A DNA stretch of 64,000 nucleotides from Hymenobacter sp. APR13 (GTDB lineage Bacteria; Bacteroidota; Bacteroidia; Cytophagales; Hymenobacteraceae), in NCBI RefSeq assembly GCF_000737515.1, contig NZ_CP006587.1, positions 3,777,001-3,841,000 on the forward strand, in the 5' to 3' direction. Below the pieces are notes generated by a model, which saw nothing but the letters and a program-made list of their open reading frames with translations, was not told the origin of the DNA and made no database searches. Of this stretch, positions 38,710 through 46,991 are shown one piece after another (position 1 is the stretch's first letter; each line of letters begins with the position of its first letter). The position numbers were made by a program, and so were the translations under genes.

Positions 38710-38754
38710 AAGGGTCTGGCGAAACGCGTGAGCGGCTTCGCCAGACCCTTTTTT
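38710..38754 (+). terminator. mutS2 terminator
   Basis: The stem AAGGGTCTGGCGAA and its complement are followed by six T residues. Confidence 0.9.
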
Positions 38755-38876
38755 GGTGTGGGCGCCACGGCCTAAGCAGAGCGTGCCGGCCACTCACCGG
38801 CTCTGAAACGATTGTGCTATATTCGGCAGGATTGATTTTTCGGCTACCGTCGCACCTGCTTTCCGTGCTGAGCATC

Positions 38877-39515
38877 ATGCAAGATTCCCGTCGAATTTTC
38901 TGGCCGGCACTAGCCGGGGCTCTGTTGGCGCTAACGGGGCTGCTGGCGCAGTTCTACGTCACGTTCAGCAGCCGGCAGCTGCCGCCGCTGGAAACCGTCG
39001 TGCGCTTCTTCAGCTTCTTCACCATCCTGACTAACACGCTCGTAGCCGGTTATTTTCTGGTGCGCAGCCTGAGGCCGGAGTCGGCGGCCGGGCGCTGGGC
39101 GGCCCGGGTGGAGGTGGGTACGGCCCTCACGGTGTACATCCTGGTGGTGGGCGTGGTGTACCAAGCGGTGCTACGCGGGCTGGTGTCACTGGCCGGCTGG
39201 GGCATCCTCGCCGACAACATCCTCCACGGCCTCGTACCTTTGTACATGCTGGGCTTCTGGCTGCTGCGCATTGCCGGGCAGCCGGTGCGCTGGCGCACGT
39301 TGCCGTACTGGCTGCTTTATCCGGCTGCTTACCTGGCCTACACGCTGCTGCGCGGGCCTTCTGCCAGCTTCTACCCGTATCCGTTCGTGGATGTGGCGGC
39401 GCTGGGCTACGGGCCGGTGCTGCGCAACTGCCTGCTGGTGCTGGTGGTCATGCTGGCTATTTCGGTGCTGCTGGCCGCGTTTTCCAACTGGCGGCACCGC
39501 CGCTCGTTGGCCTGA
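38877..39515 (+). CDS. Pr6Pr-like six-span membrane protein
   Basis: 212 residues from the ATG at 38877 (MQDSRRIFWPALAGALLAL). Six hydrophobic segments are visible. The block RFFSFFTILTNTLVAGYF after the first span and DNILHGLVPLYMLGFWLL in the middle match what I remember of the Pr6Pr/FAR-17a/AIG1 superfamily of small integral membrane proteins. Possible hydrolase function in eukaryotic relatives (fatty-acid ester hydrolysis) relies on a Thr and His; a Thr (FTILTNT) and a His (NILHG) are present here. The function in bacteria is unknown. The upstream frame to 38676 is not supported. Confidence 0.75.
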   Translation: MQDSRRIFWPALAGALLALTGLLAQFYVTFSSRQLPPLETVVRFFSFFTILTNTLVAGYFLVRSLRPESAAGRWAARVEVGTALTVYILVVGVVYQAVLRGLVSLAGWGILADNILHGLVPLYMLGFWLLRIAGQPVRWRTLPYWLLYPAAYLAYTLLRGPSASFYPYPFVDVAALGYGPVLRNCLLVLVVMLAISVLLAAFSNWRHRRSLA

Positions 39516-39559
39516 TCATTAAAGCCGCTGGGCTTTTACCTTTTTACCCCCTTCTCATT

Positions 39560-40483
39560 TTGCATCCCCGCAACCCCCACGCCGACCGCTACGATTTTCC
39601 GCAGCTGATTGCCGCCAGCCCGGCGCTGGCGCCGTTCGTAACGGCCAGCCCCCACGGCGACCAGACCATTGACTTCGCCAACCCGGCCGCGGTGAAAGCC
39701 CTCAACCAGGCCCTGCTGAAGCAGTTCTACGGCGTTCAGCTCTGGGACATTCCGGCCGGCTACCTGTGCCCGCCCATCCCGGGCCGCGCCGACTACCTGC
39801 ACCACGCCGCCGACCTGCTGGCGGCCCTACACGGCGGCACCGTGCCGCGCGGCAAGCAGGTGCACGTGCTCGACATTGGTATCGGGGCCAACTGCGTGTA
39901 TCCCATCATCGGCACCCACGACTACGGCTGGCGCTTCGTCGGCTCCGATATTGACCTGGTGGCCCTGAAATCGGTGAAGATGCTGGTAGCGGCCACCCCC
40001 GGGTTGTCGGGCCGGGTGGAAGTGCGCCAGCAAACCCACGCCAACTACATCTTCGACGGCATCGTGAAGCCCCGCGAGGAGTTCGACCTGACGGTGTGCA
40101 ACCCGCCGTTCCACGCTTCGGAGGAAGATGCCCTGGCTGCCAACCAGCGCAAAACCCGCAACCTGGGCCAGCCCCGCACCGCCGAGCCGGTCCTCAACTT
40201 CGGCGGCCGCAACACCGAGCTCTGGTACACGGGCGGCGAAGAAGCCTTCGTGCGCAACCTCGTGGAGCAGAGCGTGCCGCTGGGGCCGCGGGTGCTGTGG
40301 TTCAGCACGCTCATCTCCAAGAAGGAAACCCTGCCCAGCATCTACCACTTCCTCAAAAAAGCCGGGGCTTTGGAGGTGAAAACCATCGATATGACCCACG
40401 GACAGAAAGCCACCCGCGTGGTCGCCTGGACCTTCCAGACCCCCGAGCAGCAGCAGGCCTGGGCCACGCGGCGCTGGAAATGA
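39560..40483 (+). CDS. rlmF: 23S rRNA (adenine(1618)-N(6))-methyltransferase
   Basis: 307 residues from a TTG at 39560, giving HPRNPHADRYDFPQLI, the family's N-terminal block. The SAM-binding site is VLDIGIGANCVYPIIG, and the catalytic motif NPPFH (near residue 182) is the signature of N6-adenine methyltransferases. It methylates A1618 (E. coli numbering) of 23S rRNA. Its TGA stop overlaps the ATG of the next gene (ATGA at 40480-40483), so the two are translated together. Confidence 0.93.
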   Translation: MHPRNPHADRYDFPQLIAASPALAPFVTASPHGDQTIDFANPAAVKALNQALLKQFYGVQLWDIPAGYLCPPIPGRADYLHHAADLLAALHGGTVPRGKQVHVLDIGIGANCVYPIIGTHDYGWRFVGSDIDLVALKSVKMLVAATPGLSGRVEVRQQTHANYIFDGIVKPREEFDLTVCNPPFHASEEDALAANQRKTRNLGQPRTAEPVLNFGGRNTELWYTGGEEAFVRNLVEQSVPLGPRVLWFSTLISKKETLPSIYHFLKKAGALEVKTIDMTHGQKATRVVAWTFQTPEQQQAWATRRWK

Positions 40484-40872
40484 AATATCATCGACTGCAT
40501 ATCAGTTTCGATAAGCCTAGCTTCAAAACCTTCGATAGTATCACACAAATCATCGGTGTAAACCCGGAACCGTGGAAGCGGATATTGCTTGACGCAGATA
40601 AGCCTCAGTCATGGTCATACTTGGTCGTCTCAAGTGATGAGGATCCAAACTTCGACTTCATTAATGTCTTTTTAGACTTGTTAGAACCAAAGTTTGAGGC
40701 CTTGCATAGAATCGGTGTTGGGAAAGAAAGTATCAGCCTTAATCTCACTTACTGCTACACGTTACAATGCGGAATAGGCTTCAACGCCCAAGAAATGCTT
40801 CGATTAGGGGCAAGCGGTATAGGACTAGCCATTGACTGTTTTGAAGAGAAATACAATACAATAGCTCCATAA
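40480..40872 (+). CDS. DUF4279-like small protein, AT-rich
   Basis: 130 residues starting MKYHRLHISFDKPSFKTFDS. The layout HISF, then IIGVNPEPW, WSYLVVSSDED, FINVFLDLLEP, and finally ASGIGLAIDCFEEKY resembles DUF4279 proteins, which are small alpha/beta proteins of unknown role that sometimes sit near toxin or immunity genes. Base composition is clearly more AT-rich than rlmF and everything around it, suggesting recent transfer. It overlaps the rlmF stop by the four bases ATGA and is followed by a strong terminator. No toxin gene is adjacent. Confidence 0.6.
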   Translation: MKYHRLHISFDKPSFKTFDSITQIIGVNPEPWKRILLDADKPQSWSYLVVSSDEDPNFDFINVFLDLLEPKFEALHRIGVGKESISLNLTYCYTLQCGIGFNAQEMLRLGASGIGLAIDCFEEKYNTIAP

Positions 40873-40912
40873 AAAAAGGCGGCTCCCAAATCTGGGAGCC
40901 GCCTTTTTTTAT
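40870..40912 (+). terminator. Terminator of the rlmF operon
   Basis: AAAAAAAGGCGGCTCCCA pairs with TGGGAGCCGCCTTTTTTT; it can serve both strands, including the convergent nuclease gene. Confidence 0.92.
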
Positions 40913-40931
40913 GGGGCTTACTGCGAGAAGC

Positions 40932-43250
40932 CTACTCCACCACCACACGGCTCATCTGCGTGGCTTCGGGCGTCACAATCTGCACCATGTAGAGGCCGGC
41001 GGGCAGCTGCGAGGCGTCTACGGCCACGTCCTGGCCGGAGAGGGTGCTGGTCTGGTTGAGCACCACGCGGCCGGTGGCGTCGCGCAGGGTGATGGTGGCG
41101 GTGCGGGCCTTGCCGGCCTGCAGGCGCACGGCAAACTGGCCGCGCGTCGGGTTGGGGTACACCTGCACGCTGCTTTGCTGCACGGTGGCGTTCTTGTTGC
41201 TCAGTACCAGGTTGCAGACCTGCACGCCGCGGTTCTGCTCGGCAATGCGGGCCGCAAACTCCTGGTAGTACTGATTCACGATGCGCGGCTCGTGCACGAT
41301 GAGCGTGTTTTCGTCATTCTCGGTGTTGGCCGAGAGGCTCCAGTTGTGCGAGCCCACGAACACCTGCGGGTCCGACTGCGAGGCGCCGGCGTCGATGATG
41401 GCGTACTTGTGGTGCATGATGCCGCTGGTGTTCTTCACCATGCCGCGGGCCCCGATGGCCTGCCGGATGGTGCGCAGCACAGCGCCCGAGTTCGTAGAGC
41501 TGGTATCGTTGTTGAGCACCTCGGTGCAGGCCGCTATGTTGCGCAACTGCACCTGGTCGCGGATGGCGCGCCCGATGTCAGTCTGGGTGTTGAGCATGGT
41601 GGCAATGTGCAGGTCGAAGTCGGCCGTGCGGATGGCGTCGATGAGGCGGCCATTCACGTTGTCGGTCGGCGAGAACCACGATTCCACCAGCTTGCCGCCG
41701 ATGTTGAGGTAGTGCGGGGTGTTGTCGGTTTTGCGCGAGCCGAACTTCACGGCGCCCGTGGCAGCGCCGCTGCCGCCCCACATTTCTTCGAACTCCATCT
41801 TGTACACGCGGGCCAGCGCCTGGTCCTGCACCACAACCACGTTGTTGCGGTCCGTGGACAGCTGCGCGCCGGTCCAGTTGGTGGAGCCGGTCCACACCCA
41901 CGGCACGTTGGGGTTGGTGTCCTCAGCATCGATAATCACAAACTTGTTGTGCATGATGCCTTGGATGGTGCCGGTGCCGGTCTGGGTACGGCCCGTGCGT
42001 GCCACGCCGGCGTTCAGGCTCGGAATGCTGAGGTTGGCGTTGTCGTCCTCATAAATCACGCGCACCCGCACGCCGCGGGCCTGGGCGGCGTTTACGGCAG
42101 CCAGAATGGTGGGGCTGTTCCAGTTGTAGATGGCAATATCGAGGGTGGTAGTGGCGCGGCCGATGTAGCGGGCCAGCGTGTCAGCCACGGTTCCGCTGGG
42201 CAGGAACAGGGCATTGTTGCCGGGCAGGGCCAGCGTGTTGTTCACCGGGTTGGTGAAGTAGGCGCGCATCTTGCCGCTGGAAAGCGAGGCCGTAATCATG
42301 GGCACCACCCGCGACTCCGACAGGCCGGTGGCGTTGGTGGAGCTGGCTTTCACGAAGTACACCGTGGCCGGCTGCAAACCCGTGATGGCCAGGCTGTGGC
42401 TGGTGGTGCTGGCGGCGCTGGTCACGGCCGTGAACGGGCCGGTGGCGCTGGTGGCGTACTCCAGCTTGGTGTTGCCGGCATTCTGGGTGAGGAAGTTCAC
42501 CGTGAAGCCCGACGTCGTGATGTTGGTCGGGAAAGGCGTGTTCACCACGTTGGGTGTGTTGCCCTGGCGGAAGTCCTCGTAGAGGCGCGGCAGCAGCTGG
42601 TAGCCGGGGCCGGTGGGGCCGGGCGCGGTGGTCGTGAACTGGCTCATGATGCCCACGGCATCAAAGGTGCCGGTAGGCGAGGGTTTGCCGATGAGGCCGT
42701 ACGGGCCGGTGGAAGCGGCATTCACGTACAGCACCGTGGAGGCGTTGTTGTTGATGCGGAACGTGGTGCTGCTAAACGAGGTAACGGCCGCGCCGGTGGA
42801 CGTGTTGATGGACGTGGCGCCGGTGAGCTGCACCAGGCGGCCTTCGTACTGCTCGGCGTAAGCGGCCGTGAAGCCCCCGGCCGGAAACTGCACCGGCGCC
42901 GGCAGCGGCCGGTTGCCGGCCAGCACCGTCAACGACGACACCGGATCCAGCTCCAGCAGCCCGCGGAAGTCCTTGAGCGTGCCCGTTACGATGATGGAGT
43001 CGCCGGGCACAACGCCTGTGGTGAGCGTAGTGGAGTACACTCCGATGCCGGCCGTGCCGTCCTGAATGTAGCGGATGGCCCCCAGCTCGGGCCCGTTCGT
43101 GACGATGCCGCGCACCGTGACGGTGGCGCCCGACGTGTTGAAAGCCGGCGCCTGGGCCCGGGCCGCGGCTATCGTAACAGCCGTCTGGGCCTGGGCAGGC
43201 CGGAAAGCAGCCATGCCGCAAAGCAAGGCCAGCAGAGTAAATTTCTTCAT
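40932..43250 (-). CDS. Secreted phospholipase D-superfamily nuclease with OB/FnIII N-terminus and T9SS sorting domain
   Basis: 772 residues from the ATG at 43250 (MKKFTLLALLCGMAAFRPAQ, a signal peptide). Domain order: an OB-fold-like module (about 30-225) with TVTVRGIVTNGPELG and PGDSIIVTGTLKDFRGLLEL; a fibronectin type III module (about 245-330) ending TVYFVKASSTNATGLSES; and two PLD-like halves with GIMHNKFVIIDAED (near 433) and GIMHHKYAIIDAG (near 612), each HxK(x4)D, followed by GSTNWTG and GSHNWSL. A C-terminal T9SS domain starts VQVYPNPTRGQF (about 697). The family is known from extracellular nucleases and phosphodiesterases. It would be exported through the outer membrane. Two truncated paralogues lie upstream on the same strand. 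Confidence 0.92.
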   Translation of the reverse strand: MKKFTLLALLCGMAAFRPAQAQTAVTIAAARAQAPAFNTSGATVTVRGIVTNGPELGAIRYIQDGTAGIGVYSTTLTTGVVPGDSIIVTGTLKDFRGLLELDPVSSLTVLAGNRPLPAPVQFPAGGFTAAYAEQYEGRLVQLTGATSINTSTGAAVTSFSSTTFRINNNASTVLYVNAASTGPYGLIGKPSPTGTFDAVGIMSQFTTTAPGPTGPGYQLLPRLYEDFRQGNTPNVVNTPFPTNITTSGFTVNFLTQNAGNTKLEYATSATGPFTAVTSAASTTSHSLAITGLQPATVYFVKASSTNATGLSESRVVPMITASLSSGKMRAYFTNPVNNTLALPGNNALFLPSGTVADTLARYIGRATTTLDIAIYNWNSPTILAAVNAAQARGVRVRVIYEDDNANLSIPSLNAGVARTGRTQTGTGTIQGIMHNKFVIIDAEDTNPNVPWVWTGSTNWTGAQLSTDRNNVVVVQDQALARVYKMEFEEMWGGSGAATGAVKFGSRKTDNTPHYLNIGGKLVESWFSPTDNVNGRLIDAIRTADFDLHIATMLNTQTDIGRAIRDQVQLRNIAACTEVLNNDTSSTNSGAVLRTIRQAIGARGMVKNTSGIMHHKYAIIDAGASQSDPQVFVGSHNWSLSANTENDENTLIVHEPRIVNQYYQEFAARIAEQNRGVQVCNLVLSNKNATVQQSSVQVYPNPTRGQFAVRLQAGKARTATITLRDATGRVVLNQTSTLSGQDVAVDASQLPAGLYMVQIVTPEATQMSRVVVE

Positions 43251-43370
43251 GCAGGAAAAAAGAAAAGGAAATGCGAGATGCTGAAACCAAAAGCGGCTGC
43301 AAATATCCTGATTTTCAATTAGAAAACCACTTGCCGGAACGGTCTCGGCCCGCAAAAAACGGCGGTGCTA

Positions 43371-44354
43371 TTACCGGGTAGTGCGCTTTTTGGTGTCCGT
43401 AATCATGGGCACGGCTGGGGAGGCTGAGGTGCCTACAGCATTGGTGGCCGACACCCGCACGTAGTACACGGTGCCAGGCTCTAGCCCGGTAAGGTCGATG
43501 GTGTGCGAGGTGCCGGGAGTAGTGAGCTGCACTTTCTGGCCCAGGGCGGTGGTTGTGCCGTATTCCACCGTAGCCGTACCGAGGTTGCGGGTGGTGAAGT
43601 GCACCGTAAAACCAGTGCGGCTGATAGCCGTCGGGACCGGCTCGGCCACGATGACTGGCAGGCCGCCACCCACTACAAAGTCGGTGGAGAGGCGGGGCAG
43701 CAGCTGGTAGCCGCCGCTGCCGGTGTTGGTGAACTGGCTGAGCATGCCCAGCAGGTCGTATTCGCCGGCCGGCATGGGTTTGCCCACCAGGCCAGTTTCA
43801 CCGGTAGAAGCAATGTTGACGCGAATGGGCGTGGTTTTCTGGCCGTTGAGCAGGTAATTGGTATTGCCTTTGAGGGTCTCGGCGGGCGTGCCATCGGGCA
43901 TTGTGAGGCTACTCAGGCCTTTGATATGCAGCAGGCGGCCCTCATTGGCTTCAATGAACAGCACTTCTGCCCCGGCGGCCGTAGTTTCGAGCATGGGGAT
44001 GCGGCGGCCGCTGGCCAACTTCTGCACTGTAGCTACGGGGTCCATTTCGAGCAGGCCGCTGTAGTTTTTGAGCGTGCCCGTGAGCTGCACACTGTCGCCG
44101 GGCTGCAGGGCGGAAAAGGCGGGATTGTTGAGCGAAAAAGCGGCCAGCCCCGCCTGTTTATCCTGCACGAAGCGCAGCTGTCCCAGTTCGGACCCGTTGC
44201 TGATAATGCCGCGCACCGTGACGGTAGCGCCCGGCCCGGCCAGACGAGCAGCCTGAATGGTGCTGAGCGAAGAAGCTGCCGGCGCATGAGCCCGCTGGGC
44301 GTGCACGGCCGGCAAGGCGCTGAGTACCAGAGCGGAGAGTAACAGAATTTTCAT
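43371..44354 (-). CDS. Secreted OB/FnIII protein, paralogue of the nuclease N-terminus
   Basis: 327 residues from the ATG at 44354, with signal peptide MKILLLSALVLSALPAVHA. It aligns with the N-terminal half of the nuclease at 40932: GATVTVRGIISNGSELGQLR, PGDSVQLTGTLKNYSGLLEM, YQLLPRLSTDF, then the FnIII block TVYYVRVSATNAVGTSASP. It stops right after the FnIII module (VPMITDTKKRTTR) and has no PLD domains and no T9SS signal. Without a sorting domain it probably stays in the periplasm. Role unknown; candidates are a ligand-binding or inhibitory partner of the nuclease, or a leftover of duplication. Confidence 0.8.
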   Translation of the reverse strand: MKILLLSALVLSALPAVHAQRAHAPAASSLSTIQAARLAGPGATVTVRGIISNGSELGQLRFVQDKQAGLAAFSLNNPAFSALQPGDSVQLTGTLKNYSGLLEMDPVATVQKLASGRRIPMLETTAAGAEVLFIEANEGRLLHIKGLSSLTMPDGTPAETLKGNTNYLLNGQKTTPIRVNIASTGETGLVGKPMPAGEYDLLGMLSQFTNTGSGGYQLLPRLSTDFVVGGGLPVIVAEPVPTAISRTGFTVHFTTRNLGTATVEYGTTTALGQKVQLTTPGTSHTIDLTGLEPGTVYYVRVSATNAVGTSASPAVPMITDTKKRTTR

Positions 44355-44714
44355 GAGGAAGCGTGAGCGGTTGGGTTGGGTAGGAGCGGAGAGCAGTGGA
44401 GCAGGCCGGCTGGTAGAAAAAGCCGGAAAGAGGTTTCGGTAAAAATACAATATAGCCGGCAAAGCCTCATGTCCGGCCGTTACCTTTTTCACGTCCCGAA
44501 AATCAGGTTGCCAAACCAATTAGCGACCTAAATGCTTCATATGAAAGCACTCTTGCCGCTACAGTAGTTGCCGGAAAGTTTACCGTATTGTCCTGAATGA
44601 TTACATAACAGTAACATTAGGATGCAATTTTGGTGGCGGCAGAGGTGTGCCTGCGTTGCCGGAGCGTCTGGCGAATGGCCGCAAGAGGCGGGCAATTGCC
44701 CGAAGCGCCGGCAG
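44355..44714. other. Intergenic region between two OB/FnIII paralogues
   Basis: 360 bases without a convincing gene. Parts are AT-rich (about 44520-44630), consistent with a promoter region for the gene at 44354, but no exact TAnnTTTG box at the right distance is seen. Confidence 0.5.
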
Positions 44715-45737
44715 CTACTCTTTGGGCGTCTGGGCCGGATCGGTGGGCTCGCCGGCGCTGGCGGCGCTACGCCGGCGCGAATCGGTGGCAATGAGCACCA
44801 CCGGGCTCAGGGAGTTGCCAGCCGCATTGGTGGAGGAGGCACGTACGTGGTAAGTGGTGCCTGGCCGCAGGCCCGTGAGGGTAATGACGTGCGTGGTAGT
44901 GAGGGCGGCATTGGTTACCACCGATTCCAGCTCGCCGGTGCGGCCAAAATCAATGCGGGTATCACCGGGGTTGAGGGTGGTGAACTGCAGCTTCACAGTC
45001 TGGGGGCTGGTTTCGAGGGCTACGGGCACGCCCACTACCACCGGCTTGCCGAAGCCTACTTCCAGGTCGGCGTAGGAGCGGGGCAGCAGCTGGTAGAAGC
45101 CGCGGCCGCCGCCGGGCGCGTACTGGCCCATCAGGCCCATCACCGAAAACTCGCCGCTGGGCGCCGGAGCTCCTATCAGGCCCTGCACTCCGCCGGCTGT
45201 GGCCTGCACCCGCAGCACGGCCCCGTGCTGGCCACCCAGCAGGTAGCTGGTGCTGGCCGCCAGCGTGCGCGCGGCCACTCCAGCCATGGTAGTCAGAAAC
45301 GGCACGCCGGTGATGCGCACCAACCGGCTCTCAAAGGCCTCGTCGTAAACGCTGGCCAGGTCTTCGAAGGCTACTTCGTGCAGCGGCAGCGGGCGGCGCT
45401 GGGCCAGCCGCCGGGTCCGGCTGATGGAGGTTAGCTCCAGCAGTCCGTTGTAGTTGCGGAGTGTGCCCTGCAACTCCACACTGTCGCCGGGCTGTAGCGC
45501 CACAAAGGCTGGGGCGTTGGAGTAGGCTGCCAAGCCGGCGGTCTGGTCGAGCAGGTAGCGCACGCCGCCCAGCTCGGGCCCGTTGGCCACCACGCCGCGC
45601 ACGATGAGCACCGACCCCAATGTGGCCCGCCGGGCCTGCCCCAGCCGCAGAAACTGCGGAGCCTGCGCCCAGGCCGGTGAAACAGTCAGTGATAAGAGCA
45701 GAAAGCAAACAAACAGGGCGGGCCGGCGCAGAAACAT
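44715..45737 (-). CDS. Secreted OB/FnIII protein, second paralogue
   Basis: 340 residues from the ATG at 45737 (MFLRRPALFVCFLLLSLTVS, a signal peptide). The same two modules are present: SVLIVRGVVANGPELGGVRY, PGDSVELQGTLRNYNGLLEL, YQLLPRSYADL, and FnIII ending TTYHVRASSTNAAGNSLSP. It ends in a basic, low-complexity tail (SRRRSAASAGEPTDPAQ) with no PLD or T9SS domain. It is more diverged than the copy at 43371. All three genes read in the same direction with gaps of about 120 and 360 bases, so they may be independently transcribed. Confidence 0.8.
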   Translation of the reverse strand: MFLRRPALFVCFLLLSLTVSPAWAQAPQFLRLGQARRATLGSVLIVRGVVANGPELGGVRYLLDQTAGLAAYSNAPAFVALQPGDSVELQGTLRNYNGLLELTSISRTRRLAQRRPLPLHEVAFEDLASVYDEAFESRLVRITGVPFLTTMAGVAARTLAASTSYLLGGQHGAVLRVQATAGGVQGLIGAPAPSGEFSVMGLMGQYAPGGGRGFYQLLPRSYADLEVGFGKPVVVGVPVALETSPQTVKLQFTTLNPGDTRIDFGRTGELESVVTNAALTTTHVITLTGLRPGTTYHVRASSTNAAGNSLSPVVLIATDSRRRSAASAGEPTDPAQTPKE

Positions 45738-45784
45738 GCAAGAAGCGGGAGTTGCAGAATGGGACGCAAGGTGCGTCGTTGGCC

Positions 45785-45816
45785 GCAAAGCTGCAAATTC
45801 CTGACTAGGTCGCCAA
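45785..45816 (-). promoter_or_regulatory. Candidate promoter of the second paralogue
   Basis: On the minus strand TTGG (45816-45813) and CAGCTTTGC (45793-45785) are 19 bases apart. The -7 box deviates from TAnnTTTGC at its first base. ATG at 45737. Confidence 0.4.
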
Positions 45817-45831
45817 TAGATTATATAAAGC

Positions 45832-46860
45832 TTACATAATATTTACTTCGGGATGCAGCTCGATGCCAAACTTTTCCCGAACTGAAGCAATGATTTCGTA
45901 GGCTAGGTCGCGGATGTCCTGGCCCTGCGCGCCACCGTGGTTGACGAGCACCAGCGCCTGCCGGTCGTGCACGCCGTGGGGGCCGCGGCGCAGGCCTTTC
46001 CAGCCGCATTGCTCAATCAGCCAGGCGGCCGGCACTTTCACGCCGCCGGGCACGGGGTAGCCGGGCAGGCCCTCGTAGCGGGCTTTCAGCTCATCGAAGC
46101 GGGCCTGTGAGATTTCCGGGTTTTTGAAGAACGAGCCGGCATTGCCGATCTGGGCTGGGTCGGGGAGCTTGCTGCGCCGGATGCTGCTCACGGCCTCGCT
46201 CACCTGGCGCGGCGTGGGCTCGTCGGCCACGCCCATGTCCTGCAGGGTGGTCTGAATGTCGCCGTAGCGTACGTTGGGCTGGGCGCGGCGGTGCAGGCGC
46301 AGCAGCACGCCCGTCACGATATATTGGTTTTTCAGCGCCCCCTTGAACACACTTTCGCGGTAGCCGAAGCCGCACTCCTGGGCCGAAAACGTGCGCAGCT
46401 GGCCGGTGGCCGTTTCCAGAGCTTCCAGCTGCTCAAACGTGTCCTTGAGCTCGGCCCCGTAGGCCCCGATGTTCTGCAGCGGCGCGGCGCCCACCGTACC
46501 TGGAATCAACGACAAGTTTTCGATGCCGCTCAGGTCCTGGTCGAGGGCGTACTGCACGAGGCCATGCCAGCTCTCGCCGGCCCCGGAGCGCACCAGAGCG
46601 CTGTCGTCGTCCTGGCTGATGATTTCCAGGCCGCGGATTTCGTTTTTGAGCACTACGCCGTCGAAATCCTGGGTGAAGAGCAGGTTGGAGCCGCCGCCCA
46701 GCACCAGCTTCTCGGCGGCCTGCACCTCGGGCAGCGCCAGCAGCGCGCGCAACTCGTCTACGGAGTGGAAGCGGGCAAACAGGCGCGCCTGCACATCGAG
46801 GCCAAACGTGTTGTAGGGGCGAAGCGAAACGTGGTGTTCCAGAACGGGAGCCGAGGCCAT
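45832..46860 (-). CDS. murB: UDP-N-acetylmuramate dehydrogenase
   Basis: 342 residues, type I MurB. It has the FAD-binding block LGGGSNLLF, then SLIPGTVGAAPLQNIGAYG and ECGFGYRESVFK with the catalytic Ser-to-Tyr region, and the C-terminal GNAGSFFKNP and HPEVNIM, which carries the catalytic Glu. It uses NADPH to reduce enolpyruvyl-UDP-GlcNAc in peptidoglycan precursor synthesis. The neighbouring genes are not mur genes, so it is a lone cell-wall gene here. Confidence 0.97.
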   Translation of the reverse strand: MASAPVLEHHVSLRPYNTFGLDVQARLFARFHSVDELRALLALPEVQAAEKLVLGGGSNLLFTQDFDGVVLKNEIRGLEIISQDDDSALVRSGAGESWHGLVQYALDQDLSGIENLSLIPGTVGAAPLQNIGAYGAELKDTFEQLEALETATGQLRTFSAQECGFGYRESVFKGALKNQYIVTGVLLRLHRRAQPNVRYGDIQTTLQDMGVADEPTPRQVSEAVSSIRRSKLPDPAQIGNAGSFFKNPEISQARFDELKARYEGLPGYPVPGGVKVPAAWLIEQCGWKGLRRGPHGVHDRQALVLVNHGGAQGQDIRDLAYEIIASVREKFGIELHPEVNIM

Positions 46861-46891
46861 AGCAGTAGCGGTAAGCGGAAAAGGTTGCCGG

Positions 46892-46900
46892 GCAAAGGTA
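46892..46900 (-). promoter_or_regulatory. -7 box of murB
   Basis: TACCTTTGC on the minus strand, an exact match, 32 bases before the ATG at 46860. Confidence 0.6.
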
Positions 46901-46926
46901 CGTTGCCAGCCGATCTATGAAAGAAA

Positions 46927-46964
46927 CCGGCCCGGCGCCAGCCCGGTGGGCAGCGCCGGGCCGG
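46927..46964 (-). terminator. Terminator of the MFS transporter gene
   Basis: A perfect 12-bp stem (CCGGCCCGGCGC and complement) followed on the minus strand by TTTCTTTC. Confidence 0.65.
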
Positions 46965-46991
46965 CGTCGGGCAGCAGCAGTAGGAGCGGGT

